A DNA stretch of 29,741 nt from Ferruginibacter sp. (GTDB lineage Bacteria; Bacteroidota; Bacteroidia; Chitinophagales; Chitinophagaceae). Positions 15,213 to 23,765 of the stretch are shown here, piece after piece. Under the pieces are notes generated by a model. The model did not search any database and was not told the DNA's origin. It worked only from the letters and a program-made list of their open reading frames with translations. Positions within the stretch are counted from its first letter, which is position 1. Every line of letters starts with the position of its first letter. The stretch spans positions 1 to 29,741 of the forward strand of contig JAURKN010000142.1 in assembly GCA_030831725.1 (NCBI GenBank), read 5' to 3'. The position numbers and the translations under genes were made by a program.

Positions 15213-18200
15213 TTACTTCACATACATCGGCTTCTGAATCTTGAATTCAGGATTCACCAATTGTAACACGTACAATCCAATAGGCAGCTTAGCCGGGAAA
15301 ACAAAGCGGTCGTCAACAAAATTGACTTGCACAATCATGTCTTTCTGGAATACCAATTGTCCTGCACTGTTGATCAGTCTGAGGGCATAATGTCCTGGTT
15401 TGATTCCACTCACGCTGTAGTGTACTTCCGTTCCACGGTAAGAAGGATTGCCATAGATCGTCAGTCCGGTTGGGATGGCTGAAGTGGCAAAAAACTTTTC
15501 CTCACCATAAGCGGTGCCTCCTGCAGTGATTACATATGCCTTGTAGTAGTACGCTGTATTTTGCACGAGTCCGCTGAGATTTGAAGAGAAGTTTCCAGCT
15601 GAAAGATTGCTAGCTGGAACTTTGGTTCCAAATGCTGGGGTGAATCCGCTGATGCCACTGTAAATGATTCCATATTCAGAAACATTTCCACATCCGACAG
15701 AGGTAATCTGTCCGGCAAGAACTGCAGAATTCGTAAGAATCTGACTGCTGTCTCCTGTTGTTACTGCTGCTGTGTTAGCTAAAACTTCTACCGTCATGGT
15801 AGCGGTTGTTGCACAATTTCCTGCAGATGGTGTGAATGTATAAGTGGTTGTAGTCTGATTATTTATGGCTGGTGACCATGTACCTGAAACACCATTGTTT
15901 GAAGTGGAAGGCAGTGTAAAACTGGCTCCGACACAAACAGGCGCCACTTGGTCGAATTGAGGTGTTGTTGAAGGATTTACCGTTACGGTCAATGTAGCTG
16001 TGTTGGCACATTGTCCTGCTGCTGGTGTGAAAGTGTAAGTAGTTGTGGCCGTATTGTTGATGGCCGGGCTCCACGTACCTGTAACACCGTTTGTTGATGT
16101 GGATGGTAAAGTCAAACTTCCTCCACTGCAAATCGGAGCGATGGTGGCAAACGTTGGCGTTACCACAGGATTTACTGTCACCGTTACTGTTGCAGTGTTT
16201 GCACATTGTCCGGCAGCCGGTGTGAAGGTATACGTTGTGGTCGCAGTGTTGTTAATAGCCGGACTCCATGTTCCGGAAACCCCATTGTTTGATGTGGTTG
16301 GCAAGGTGAAACTACCTCCACTGCAAATCGGAGCGATGGTAGAGAAAGTTGGTGTTACCACTGGGTTAACAGTAACAGTCAGACTGACTGTTGTTGCACA
16401 TTGTCCTGCTGCTGGTGTGAAAGTATAGGTTGTGGTCGCAGTGTTGTTAATAGCTGGACTCCATGTTCCAGTAATACCATTGGTTGATGTGGTTGACAAC
16501 GTGAAAGTACCTCCACTGCAAATCGGAGCGATGGTAGCAAATTGGGTTGTAACAACCGGATTTACAGTGACCCTTCTGACACCTGGCTGAGCACACTGAC
16601 CGACATTAGGAGTGAAAGTATATGTAGTGGTTACCGCATTATTGAAAGCAGGGCTCCATGTTCCGGTAATGCCATTCAATGATGTCGTTGGGAAGTTTAC
16701 TGTTCCTCCATTGCATATGGTAGTATCAGGTCCAACCTGAGCAGCCACACCGGGTTGATTTACAGTGACCGTCATAGAAGCTGTTGTAGCACATTGTCCG
16801 GCACTTGGTGTAAAAGTATAAGTGGTTGTGGTAGTGTTGTTGATTACTGGGCTCCAGGTACCTGTAATACTATTGTTAGAAGTGGTTGGTAAAGTGAATG
16901 TTCCTCCGCTGCAAATAGCAGACACTTGAGTAAAGGTTGGAACTGTAGGTTGATTCACAACCACAGTAAGTTGTGCGGTTGTGGCGCAAACACCTGTATT
17001 AGGTGTGAATGTATAAGTGGTTGTGGTGGTGTTGTTGATCGCAGGAGACCAGGTTCCTGTAATTGCATTGGTGGAGGTAGTAGGCAAAGTGAAGCTTCCG
17101 CCGCTGCAAATCGCAGAAATCGGATTGAATGTGGGCGTGGTTGAAGCCAAACCTGTACCACTGGCAGCTACCGTTGTTGATGGTGCCCCTCCACCGGAAA
17201 CAGGAATTGATCCGTCATATGACTGAGCGGCAGTTGGTGTAAATGTTACATAAACCGGGGTTACAGACAAGGTGCCTCCAGTTTGATTGATGGATAAAGT
17301 AGAAGTAAACGGACCTGCTGCAGATGTTGAAAAAGCATATCCTGTTAGTGGTCCAACAGATATAGCAGTATTGTTCAGCCCTACTCCGGAGATGTTGAAG
17401 GAATTCGGACCGGCAGTAGTACCGGAACACACGTTACCAAAAGCGGTAGGTGACGTTACGGTTAGCTGTGGAGCCACAGAACTTACTGTCCATGTGATGG
17501 TCACATCGTCCAATGCCAAGCCATGATCAGACTGAACGTGATTGGAATCGTCCCATTTGATCATGATAAATTCATTGTTGGCCAAGCTTAACCCTGGGAG
17601 AGCTACATCCACAACACCTGTTCTGTTTGCAGCCAGATTACCATCCAATGCGGCTGCTGCAGTTGCATTAACCAAACTCCCGAGCGTAAGTCCAGGAATT
17701 TGTGTCCATCCGTAAACAGCATTGTTGTTGATGAGTGTGGTAGAATAGCTAGTGTCTGGAGGATGAAGGGTGTCAATCGGAGTTGAGCTGGTTTTGTAAT
17801 ATCCATGTATCAATTGGGTCAATGATGTTGCACCGCCAGATCTCCATTGTTCAAGCGTATAGCTTACTTTGATGTCGGTAATGGTATTTCCGGATGTATT
17901 ACGTAAAAGTACACCATGTGCCATGTTTCCTATGGCTGCATTTCCTGAACCAACGGTTCCCAGTGCACGCTCCGTACTTCCTGTAGCTCCAAAACTACTC
18001 AAAGAACCGGCATTTGATGATCCTGTACCTGCGGTAATTGTTGTTCCTGTTCCAGTACGCTGCGAGAACCAACCTGGTATTGTGGAATTGCTTGTCCAAG
18101 TTCCTGTACCCGTGCTGATCAATGCGTCAAAATTCTGAGTATGACTTCCGGATGCGCTCATGCTTATTTGAGCATTGGTTGGATTAACGAACCATATCAT

Positions 18201-18257
18201 CATAACCAGGATCGTAATCGCTGATCTTACCAACATTGAAAATGAATTTCTTGACAT
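15213..18257 (-). CDS. T9SS-secreted surface protein with seven tandem 65-residue repeats
   Basis: This 1014-residue protein has a signal peptide (about 1-29). An N-terminal beta-rich module (about 31-260) contains QNFDAL, TAGTGSSNAGSLSSFGATGSTERALG, LEQWR and HGLALDDVTITW. I recognise this pattern from modules N-terminal to extracellular nuclease or lamin-tail proteins in Bacteroidota. An Ig-like 'choice-of-anchor' region follows (about 264-370). Seven repeats run from about 375 to 832, each with an ICSGG...GTWSPAINN...TTTYTFTP...GQCA core and two Cys. A fibronectin-like domain (about 833-930) and a C-terminal T9SS sorting domain (about 930-1014: ANLP-like IPTGLTIYGNP..., GLYVLQL, KPMYVK) complete it. 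It is exported by the Sec and T9SS routes to the cell surface. No catalytic domain is visible. It is the last gene of the receptor operon. Confidence 0.85.
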   Translation of the reverse strand: MSRNSFSMLVRSAITILVMMIWFVNPTNAQISMSASGSHTQNFDALISTGTGTWTSNSTIPGWFSQRTGTGTTITAGTGSSNAGSLSSFGATGSTERALGTVGSGNAAIGNMAHGVLLRNTSGNTITDIKVSYTLEQWRSGGATSLTQLIHGYYKTSSTPIDTLHPPDTSYSTTLINNNAVYGWTQIPGLTLGSLVNATAAAALDGNLAANRTGVVDVALPGLSLANNEFIMIKWDDSNHVQSDHGLALDDVTITWTVSSVAPQLTVTSPTAFGNVCSGTTAGPNSFNISGVGLNNTAISVGPLTGYAFSTSAAGPFTSTLSINQTGGTLSVTPVYVTFTPTAAQSYDGSIPVSGGGAPSTTVAASGTGLASTTPTFNPISAICSGGSFTLPTTSTNAITGTWSPAINNTTTTTYTFTPNTGVCATTAQLTVVVNQPTVPTFTQVSAICSGGTFTLPTTSNNSITGTWSPVINNTTTTTYTFTPSAGQCATTASMTVTVNQPGVAAQVGPDTTICNGGTVNFPTTSLNGITGTWSPAFNNAVTTTYTFTPNVGQCAQPGVRRVTVNPVVTTQFATIAPICSGGTFTLSTTSTNGITGTWSPAINNTATTTYTFTPAAGQCATTVSLTVTVNPVVTPTFSTIAPICSGGSFTLPTTSNNGVSGTWSPAINNTATTTYTFTPAAGQCANTATVTVTVNPVVTPTFATIAPICSGGSLTLPSTSTNGVTGTWSPAINNTATTTYTFTPAAGQCANTATLTVTVNPSTTPQFDQVAPVCVGASFTLPSTSNNGVSGTWSPAINNQTTTTYTFTPSAGNCATTATMTVEVLANTAAVTTGDSSQILTNSAVLAGQITSVGCGNVSEYGIIYSGISGFTPAFGTKVPASNLSAGNFSSNLSGLVQNTAYYYKAYVITAGGTAYGEEKFFATSAIPTGLTIYGNPSYRGTEVHYSVSGIKPGHYALRLINSAGQLVFQKDMIVQVNFVDDRFVFPAKLPIGLYVLQLVNPEFKIQKPMYVK
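15762..17135 (-). repeat. seven in-frame tandem repeats of about 195 bp within the surface protein gene
   Basis: The conserved 'ICSGG' coding segment recurs on the minus strand near 17100, 16905, 16710, 16515, 16320, 16125 and 15928, a period of about 195 bp (65 codons). Copies 4, 5 and 6 are the most alike at DNA level. The outer copies (3 and 7) are more diverged (ICNGG, VCVGA). Two Cys per unit and a TTTYTFTP strand suggest stacked Ig-like domains with one possible disulphide each. Confidence 0.9.
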
Positions 18258-18308
18258 ACATTTTTTTTTAATGCCATCGGCATTCTTATGAAAATCTAAA
18301 CCCTTTTA

Positions 18309-19772
18309 TTATCTGCCCCAAACACGAATATTGTCGATTTCCCATGCAGATGTTTTGTCTCCTGCAACTGTCGTTGTTGAAGCCGCATCAGTTCCTTCAT
18401 ATCTGAAAGCAATGTAAACTGTTCCGCTGTAGGTGCTCAAATCTATCGTTCCTGAAGGCGTATAGCTTGAAGGATAATTTGAAGTCGTGCTTCCTGGAGA
18501 CAGGGTTGCAGAACTGGTGATATCTGTCCAGTTTACGCCTGCTGCCCATGGATTGCCTGTGCCTGTGTAATTGGTAGAGATAAGAATTTTAAGATCCGAA
18601 GGAACAGGGAATCCTGAACCATTGGTTGAGCTCATGTAGAAATCTTGTTTCGTCTCGAAGTTCAATGTCTCTGATGTTGTATTATTTAAGTTTATTCCTT
18701 TTGTTACAAGCCATGTTTTTACCGCGCCGTTGTTGGTTCCGAAAGCACTCATATAAGCATATTTGTTATTGCTGAAAATACGGGCATCGAAAGTTCTGGT
18801 ACCGATTTCTGAAATGTTGTTCCATCCTGCGATGGTGACAGGGACATAAGGGAATGTGGTGTTGGCTGTTTGTGTTTCGAAATCTTCGTTCAACAATACA
18901 ATGGTTCCAACAGGAGGTGCACCACAACGAGAATTATCAAATTGAACATCACCAGGCTCACGAATGATCATTTGTTTGGTCGTAGTCGCACTGGTTGGCG
19001 ATGACTTATAAATCGTGTAAATAGCTGTAAGACTGCCATTTCCAGATGGCAATTTTACGCCTGCGAAATTCGCATAGCCACTGGTTCTAACGGTCAAGGT
19101 TAACGTACTTCCACATCCTGTAGAAACCAGTCTGTTGGTTGTGCTTTTATAAGATGAAGTATCTGAATAAATCTTGCCGGTATCTCCAGTTACGAACTCA
19201 TAATTTTCCAATTTGACCAACGCGTTGATGTAGCGGTTGTTCATGGTCGTACCAAGATCTGAAGCCGTAATCGTCAATGGTTCAACAGGATTATTCAATG
19301 TACTTCCGATCAAGTTTTTGGTTACCATCGCAGCAGGAATACCCTCCATAGAAGGAGACCCATTGATGATGGCTTTAATACCGAGAACCATGTTACCATA
19401 TGAATCAGAAAGCGTCAATCCTTTACACTTTACATATACTTTTCTTCCTACAGGGTAAGAAGCGTAAAGACTGTAAGCGTCAACCAGGATTTGCATCGCT
19501 CCTGAAGTATCCTGAATAAAGAGTTGTTTGTAAAAATTGCCTGTTTTATCATTGGCGGTAATCACTCCGGATATGATCACGTCTTCTGTAATCTCATCAA
19601 ACGTTCCAGGGATGGTGTGATAGGTTTTCAGTGCATTGATGCTGGTATTCGCCACAATGTTCACTTCCCCTGGTCCGGGAGGTGCATCAAAATTCTTTAT
19701 ACATGATGTAATAGTTAATACAAACATCATCATGCACAATACAGCTGGGTTGGTTTTAGTGAATGGTTTCAT
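18309..19772 (-). CDS. DUF5689 / choice-of-anchor J lipoprotein
   Basis: This 487-residue protein begins with a lipoprotein signal, a hydrophobic segment followed by TITSC with Cys24, so it is probably anchored in the outer membrane. The N-terminal part (about 35-275) fits DUF5689, an OB-like domain: DVIISGVITANDKTGNFYKQLFIQD, YPVGRKVYVKCKGLTL. The C-terminal half (about 295-487) is a MAM/choice-of-anchor J type jelly roll: LNEDFE at the start, GWNNI, TWLVTKGI, and the end AWEIDNIRVWG. Neither domain has an obvious enzyme motif, so a binding or scaffolding role is likely. It lies between the receptor gene (23-bp gap) and the repeat protein gene (51-bp gap), all one operon. DUF5689 lipoproteins beside TonB receptors are common in the phylum. 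Confidence 0.85.
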   Translation of the reverse strand: MKPFTKTNPAVLCMMMFVLTITSCIKNFDAPPGPGEVNIVANTSINALKTYHTIPGTFDEITEDVIISGVITANDKTGNFYKQLFIQDTSGAMQILVDAYSLYASYPVGRKVYVKCKGLTLSDSYGNMVLGIKAIINGSPSMEGIPAAMVTKNLIGSTLNNPVEPLTITASDLGTTMNNRYINALVKLENYEFVTGDTGKIYSDTSSYKSTTNRLVSTGCGSTLTLTVRTSGYANFAGVKLPSGNGSLTAIYTIYKSSPTSATTTKQMIIREPGDVQFDNSRCGAPPVGTIVLLNEDFETQTANTTFPYVPVTIAGWNNISEIGTRTFDARIFSNNKYAYMSAFGTNNGAVKTWLVTKGINLNNTTSETLNFETKQDFYMSSTNGSGFPVPSDLKILISTNYTGTGNPWAAGVNWTDITSSATLSPGSTTSNYPSSYTPSGTIDLSTYSGTVYIAFRYEGTDAASTTTVAGDKTSAWEIDNIRVWGR

Positions 19773-19795
19773 ATAATGAAAAATGGTTTTAATGG

Positions 19796-22375
19796 TTAAA
19801 AACGAAGTCCTACACTGGCGAAGAAGTTAAGTCCGTAAGCGTAAAATCTTCTGTCAGGAAATTTATTTACATCCTTCTCTCCAACATCGAAACGAAGTTG
19901 TTCGAAGCCGCCTGAAACGATGTTTTCGTTGTTCAGGAGATTATTGATTCCAACATTGAAAACTAAGTATGTGTTCTTTTTCAGACTCTTGTATTTTCTG
20001 CTCATCAACCAAGAATAGCCTGCAAAAACATCAACAGTGTATTGAGCATCCAACTCAATCTGATTCAAGATCTGATTCGATAATTGTGTGGCTGGTTCCA
20101 CTCCATTTACAGCTGACTCTGTTCTTCTGATCGGGTTGAAATCGAGATACATCTCGTCGAAATAGTTGAAGTTCACATTCACGAACCAGAATTTGGGAGA
20201 ACGGTAATCAAACCCGATGGTGTATGCGTTTTGTGGGGTTGGCACAAAATAATTCTTGGAATAGATTGTTACATTTTTATCCAAAACCTGAGCACTATTG
20301 TCAACAGTAACAGTAGCTGTTTGACGAGTATTATAACGATAATCTCCGATGGCGGCCGCTGCCACGACACTCAGTCCTTTGTATACTTTTGCCTCTGCTC
20401 CGAATTCAGCTCCTACATGTTCCTTACCGATATTTCCGAGGGCATAGTTCACAAAGTTGCTGAACTCGTCACTGTAGAATGTGAGCACATTCATTTGGTC
20501 ACGGAATCGGGTGATATATCCTGTAGCCCTCAGTTTTAATTTAGGAGCGTTCATCACATACCCTGCTTCCAGGTTTGTGATTTTTTCAGATGTCAGGTTG
20601 TCTTGGGTAAAGTCTCTGGTTCTTGGAGCGATGAAAGCGTTTTCGAAGAACGGTGCTCTGGTCATGTAAGCACCATTGATGAAAACGTAGTTACGTCCGT
20701 CGATCTTGTATGTAGCCCCTCCTTTGAATGAAGGGTTGTTGAAGTTGTATGTTTTGGACTTTCCAAATGAATTGTCTGGGAAAAGACCATTACGCACTTT
20801 ACCATCACGGGAAAAAGAGGTGTAAGAATTTTCAGCAGCGATGAAAAAGTCGATATGCTTGAACTTGAATATCGCCTGAGCCCATGCTGAGGCTTTCATG
20901 ATGTTGATGTTGTAACGATATCCAAATTTGTCTCCAACTTGCAAAATTCTGTTGGGATTGTTGACATCATTGAGTCCTGCATTGGGATTGCTTGGGAAAT
21001 CTCTTTCTGCGAACTGGTTCAAATCAACATAAAAATCGGCACCTAAAAGGTCCTCGACTCTTTTGAAATAACGGTTGGTCTGACCTTGAATGTTCGCACC
21101 GGCAGTGAAAATGACATGATCGCCGAATGAAGTATTCAAAGTGGTTCCGACATTGTATCTCGTGGTATTGATGACTCTTTCTTCAAGAATATAGCGGGCA
21201 CGCTTTCCGGAAACATTGTTTCCTGCTATGCCGTTCGCATTTTCAATGGTCTCATACGAATTGTAGTTCGCATTATACATGGCATCCCAATTGATTTGTC
21301 TGCGATTGATGTCGTTCTGCATCAAATTGTATACTTGAGCCCTGATAGTAGGATCTTCCTGATAACTTGGCAAATATCTGTAATAGTCCGGTCTAGGATC
21401 CGCTGCATTATACCAGTCAATTCCGGTTGTGCTTCTGTCTCCGTGTGTGATGGAAGCAGATGTCATTAAAGTAGTTTTGTCTGTCGGTTTCCACTCATGA
21501 GAAAGAATTGCAAAAGGCTGGAAAGACCTTGCTATACTTGCGTTTCTTTTAACACCATTTTGATAACCCCAGTAAGGATTGTAAAAATTGGTTCCGGCCA
21601 ATGCCCTCATTTCAGCAACAGAAGCCCCTTGACGTCCACTTTCGGTAGGCGTTGCAAAAGCGACCAAAGAGAAAAGATTTTTAGCATTCAATCTCTTATC
21701 GACTGCTCCATAGAAAGACCAGCCATCATAGTATGTACCGTCTGTGAATCCTTCATCCGCCCATCTCCTAGAACCTGAGAAACTGAAGGCCCAACCTTTT
21801 TTATTCAACCCGGTAGAATGGGTGAACATGAAACGATGAACATAATTTCTGTTGGAAATGGCATAATTGATGCTGGTTTGAGCTCTCTGGTAAGAAGCCC
21901 TTGTGTCCAAATGGTTCAAACCACCAAGGTCACCAAAGGCATATGGTGTAGCTCTTAAACCCAATGAGTTGTCTCTGTTTCTCAAAACATCATTGAGACC
22001 TCCCCAAAGTCCGAAAGGTGTAAAACCATTGTCCAGATTTTCCATGGGAGAACCATTCATATAGGTTCCGAATAAGTCGGCATCATAACCGCGTATTCTG
22101 AATCTCGCAGCGCTGAATTTGAAAGAGGCGGCGTTAAAAAACGGGTCTCTACCTGCACTTAGCAACGAAGAGATGTTTTGTGAACTACCATCTTGCGCAT
22201 CATTCTCATCCAAAGAAACCACGGGGATATTGTCACCAACATCTTCCTTCAGTTGTTCAAGAACAGTGGTATCAGGATTTGATGAAACCTGTGGCTTGAC
22301 TTGTGCATGAAGCGTATTAGACAAACTTGCAAACACCATTGAAAAAATGATGCTTTTCATTGTAATTGATCGCAT
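19796..22375 (-). CDS. TonB-dependent outer membrane receptor
   Basis: This 859-residue protein has a signal peptide ending in HAQ (residue 25). A TonB-receptor plug (about 45-170; NIPVVSLDE, SLLSAGRDPFFNAASF, RFRIRGYD, NGSPMENLDNG) is followed by a 22-strand-type barrel ending in the C-terminal aromatic strand FFASVGLRF. It lacks the N-terminal carboxypeptidase-regulatory domain of SusC-type receptors, and no SusD partner is next to it. It would import a substrate across the outer membrane using TonB/ExbBD energy. The partner is instead the DUF5689 lipoprotein and the T9SS protein downstream. The ATG at 22358-22360 (MKSIIF...) is an alternative start that leaves a better-shaped signal peptide. 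The substrate is not known; the context suggests nucleic acid or phosphate products. Confidence 0.9.
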   Translation of the reverse strand: MRSITMKSIIFSMVFASLSNTLHAQVKPQVSSNPDTTVLEQLKEDVGDNIPVVSLDENDAQDGSSQNISSLLSAGRDPFFNAASFKFSAARFRIRGYDADLFGTYMNGSPMENLDNGFTPFGLWGGLNDVLRNRDNSLGLRATPYAFGDLGGLNHLDTRASYQRAQTSINYAISNRNYVHRFMFTHSTGLNKKGWAFSFSGSRRWADEGFTDGTYYDGWSFYGAVDKRLNAKNLFSLVAFATPTESGRQGASVAEMRALAGTNFYNPYWGYQNGVKRNASIARSFQPFAILSHEWKPTDKTTLMTSASITHGDRSTTGIDWYNAADPRPDYYRYLPSYQEDPTIRAQVYNLMQNDINRRQINWDAMYNANYNSYETIENANGIAGNNVSGKRARYILEERVINTTRYNVGTTLNTSFGDHVIFTAGANIQGQTNRYFKRVEDLLGADFYVDLNQFAERDFPSNPNAGLNDVNNPNRILQVGDKFGYRYNINIMKASAWAQAIFKFKHIDFFIAAENSYTSFSRDGKVRNGLFPDNSFGKSKTYNFNNPSFKGGATYKIDGRNYVFINGAYMTRAPFFENAFIAPRTRDFTQDNLTSEKITNLEAGYVMNAPKLKLRATGYITRFRDQMNVLTFYSDEFSNFVNYALGNIGKEHVGAEFGAEAKVYKGLSVVAAAAIGDYRYNTRQTATVTVDNSAQVLDKNVTIYSKNYFVPTPQNAYTIGFDYRSPKFWFVNVNFNYFDEMYLDFNPIRRTESAVNGVEPATQLSNQILNQIELDAQYTVDVFAGYSWLMSRKYKSLKKNTYLVFNVGINNLLNNENIVSGGFEQLRFDVGEKDVNKFPDRRFYAYGLNFFASVGLRF

Positions 22376-22643
22376 AGAACCATTTTAAGGGGAATAAAGA
22401 TAAGTATATCTTTAGTTTATTTAACTTTTGTTTTTTCTTGCAGGCTATTTTTATTGTATCAAAACAAAAATTTATTTAATACAATTACTCTTTTTTAAAA
22501 ATACGCATTAAACAATTGACTCATTTCATCTACATTATACCCGGAAAATACAAACCATGGGATACAAAATTTCTTTAAAAATCAAATCATTGCGATTTAA
22601 AACGACAAACCAAATATCTTCGTAGTCTATCAAATGTATTAAC
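22376..22643. promoter_or_regulatory. divergent AT-rich control region between receptor operon and nuclease gene
   Basis: This 268-bp region has no coding potential. On the plus strand TTG (22590-22592), 22 bp, and TATCTTCG (22615-22622, 7 of 8 match to TAnnTTTG) make a plausible promoter for the nuclease. On the minus strand TATCTTTA lies close before the receptor ATG as a weaker -7 box. An AT-rich dyad ATTGTAT (22453-22459) / ATACAAT (22479-22485) lies between them and could be an operator shared by both units. Confidence 0.4.
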
Positions 22644-23681
22644 ATGAAACGTCTGATTCTTGCTTTTCTGTTTTTGCCAAACTTATTAATGGCTCAAAAA
22701 GCTTCGTATAAGGTTGCGTTAATTGGATTTTATAATCTTGAAAATCTATACGACACAACAGATAATCCCGCAGTAAACGATGAGGAATTTCTTCCCAATA
22801 GTCTCAGACAGTATAATACTGCCATTTATACCGATAAGTTGGATCGATTATCAGATGTGATTTCTCAAATGGGCACCGATATCAGTCCTGACGGACTGGC
22901 ACTTTTGGGGGTGGCTGAGATAGAAAATGACACCGTTCTCCGAGATCTCGCAAATACTGAAAGATTGAAAAAAAGAAACTGGAAATTCGTACAATACGAT
23001 TCCCCTGATAAGAGAGGAGTGGATGTGGCCTTGTTCTATAATCCAAAATATTTCAAAGTTGTTTACAGTCAACCTCTCTTTGTGCAGCTCCCTGGAGGAT
23101 CAAAAGACTCCTATTTCACCAGAGATATCTTATATGTAAAAGGCATTCTTGATGGTGATACCATTCACACTTTTGTCAATCACTGGCCTTCCAGATCCGG
23201 CGGAGAAGAGAGATCAATTCCTGCAAGAGCTGCGGCGGCAGGTACGGCTAAAAAATGTATCGATTCCATCATGGCTGTAAATCCTAATTCAAAAGTTGTG
23301 TTGATGGGAGATCTTAATGATGATCCTGTAAGTCCAAGCCTCACCAAAGTTCTTGGTTGTAAAGCTGAAGTTGAAACAACAAAACCCAATGAACTGTTCA
23401 ATCCTTGGGTAGACAATTATAAAAAAGGAATCGGAACCTCACCCTATCAGGATGCTTGGGGCTTGTTCGATCAAGTTCTTTTTTCTGGCTCCTGGCTTAA
23501 TAAAGAACAGGAAGGATATCGCTTTTTCAAACACGTGCTTTTCAATAAGGAATTCATGGTACAAAAAACCGGAAAATACAGGGGTTATTCCAAGCGTACA
23601 TGGGATGGAACAACCTACAACTACGGATACAGTGATCACTTCCCGGTTTATGTGATGATGGTGAAAAAAATATCGCTCTAA
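22644..23681 (+). CDS. exported endonuclease/exonuclease/phosphatase (EEP) family enzyme
   Basis: This 345-residue protein has a signal peptide (MKRLILAFLFLPNLLMAQ, cut near residue 17-18) and a full EEP (DNase I-like) fold. Catalytic residues are visible: N31 in GFYNLEN, E92 in GVAEIEN, the RGVDVALFYNP strand (124-134), H180 in VNHWPSRSGGE, D223/N225 in MGDLNDDP and D331/H332 in YSDHFPV. EEP enzymes cut phosphodiesters in DNA, RNA, inositol phosphates or sphingomyelin using a metal ion. The 'HWPSRSGGE' and 'SDHFPV' forms are the ones common in Bacteroidota exported nucleases/phosphatases. It has no T9SS domain, so it is probably periplasmic or surface-associated. It is divergently transcribed from the TonB-receptor operon and is followed by a strong terminator. 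Nuclease versus other phosphodiesterase activity is unresolved. Confidence 0.9.
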   Translation: MKRLILAFLFLPNLLMAQKASYKVALIGFYNLENLYDTTDNPAVNDEEFLPNSLRQYNTAIYTDKLDRLSDVISQMGTDISPDGLALLGVAEIENDTVLRDLANTERLKKRNWKFVQYDSPDKRGVDVALFYNPKYFKVVYSQPLFVQLPGGSKDSYFTRDILYVKGILDGDTIHTFVNHWPSRSGGEERSIPARAAAAGTAKKCIDSIMAVNPNSKVVLMGDLNDDPVSPSLTKVLGCKAEVETTKPNELFNPWVDNYKKGIGTSPYQDAWGLFDQVLFSGSWLNKEQEGYRFFKHVLFNKEFMVQKTGKYRGYSKRTWDGTTYNYGYSDHFPVYVMMVKKISL

Positions 23682-23713
23682 GATTATTAATTCACATTCA
23701 AAATCTTACAGAT

Positions 23714-23749
23714 AAAAAAAGAGACAGCATTTGCGCTGTCTCTTTTTTT
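23714..23749. terminator. bidirectional intrinsic terminator
   Basis: AAAAAAAGAGACAGC (23714-23728) and GCTGTCTCTTTTTTT (23735-23749) are perfect inverted repeats around a 6-nt loop, with a U tract for both strands. It separates the EEP gene (plus) from the convergent TPR gene (minus). Confidence 0.92.
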
Positions 23750-23765
23750 ATACAATGAAATCCGA

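Noticed and set aside
16045..16428. 127-codon open frame on the plus strand opposite the repeat array
   Set aside because: It repeats with the same 65-codon period as the minus-strand gene and is an antisense shadow of the repeats.
23532..23545. CACGTG core as a possible parS site
   Set aside because: The flanks (AAACACGTGCTT) do not match GTTTCACGTGAAAC, and it lies inside the EEP coding sequence far from parAB.
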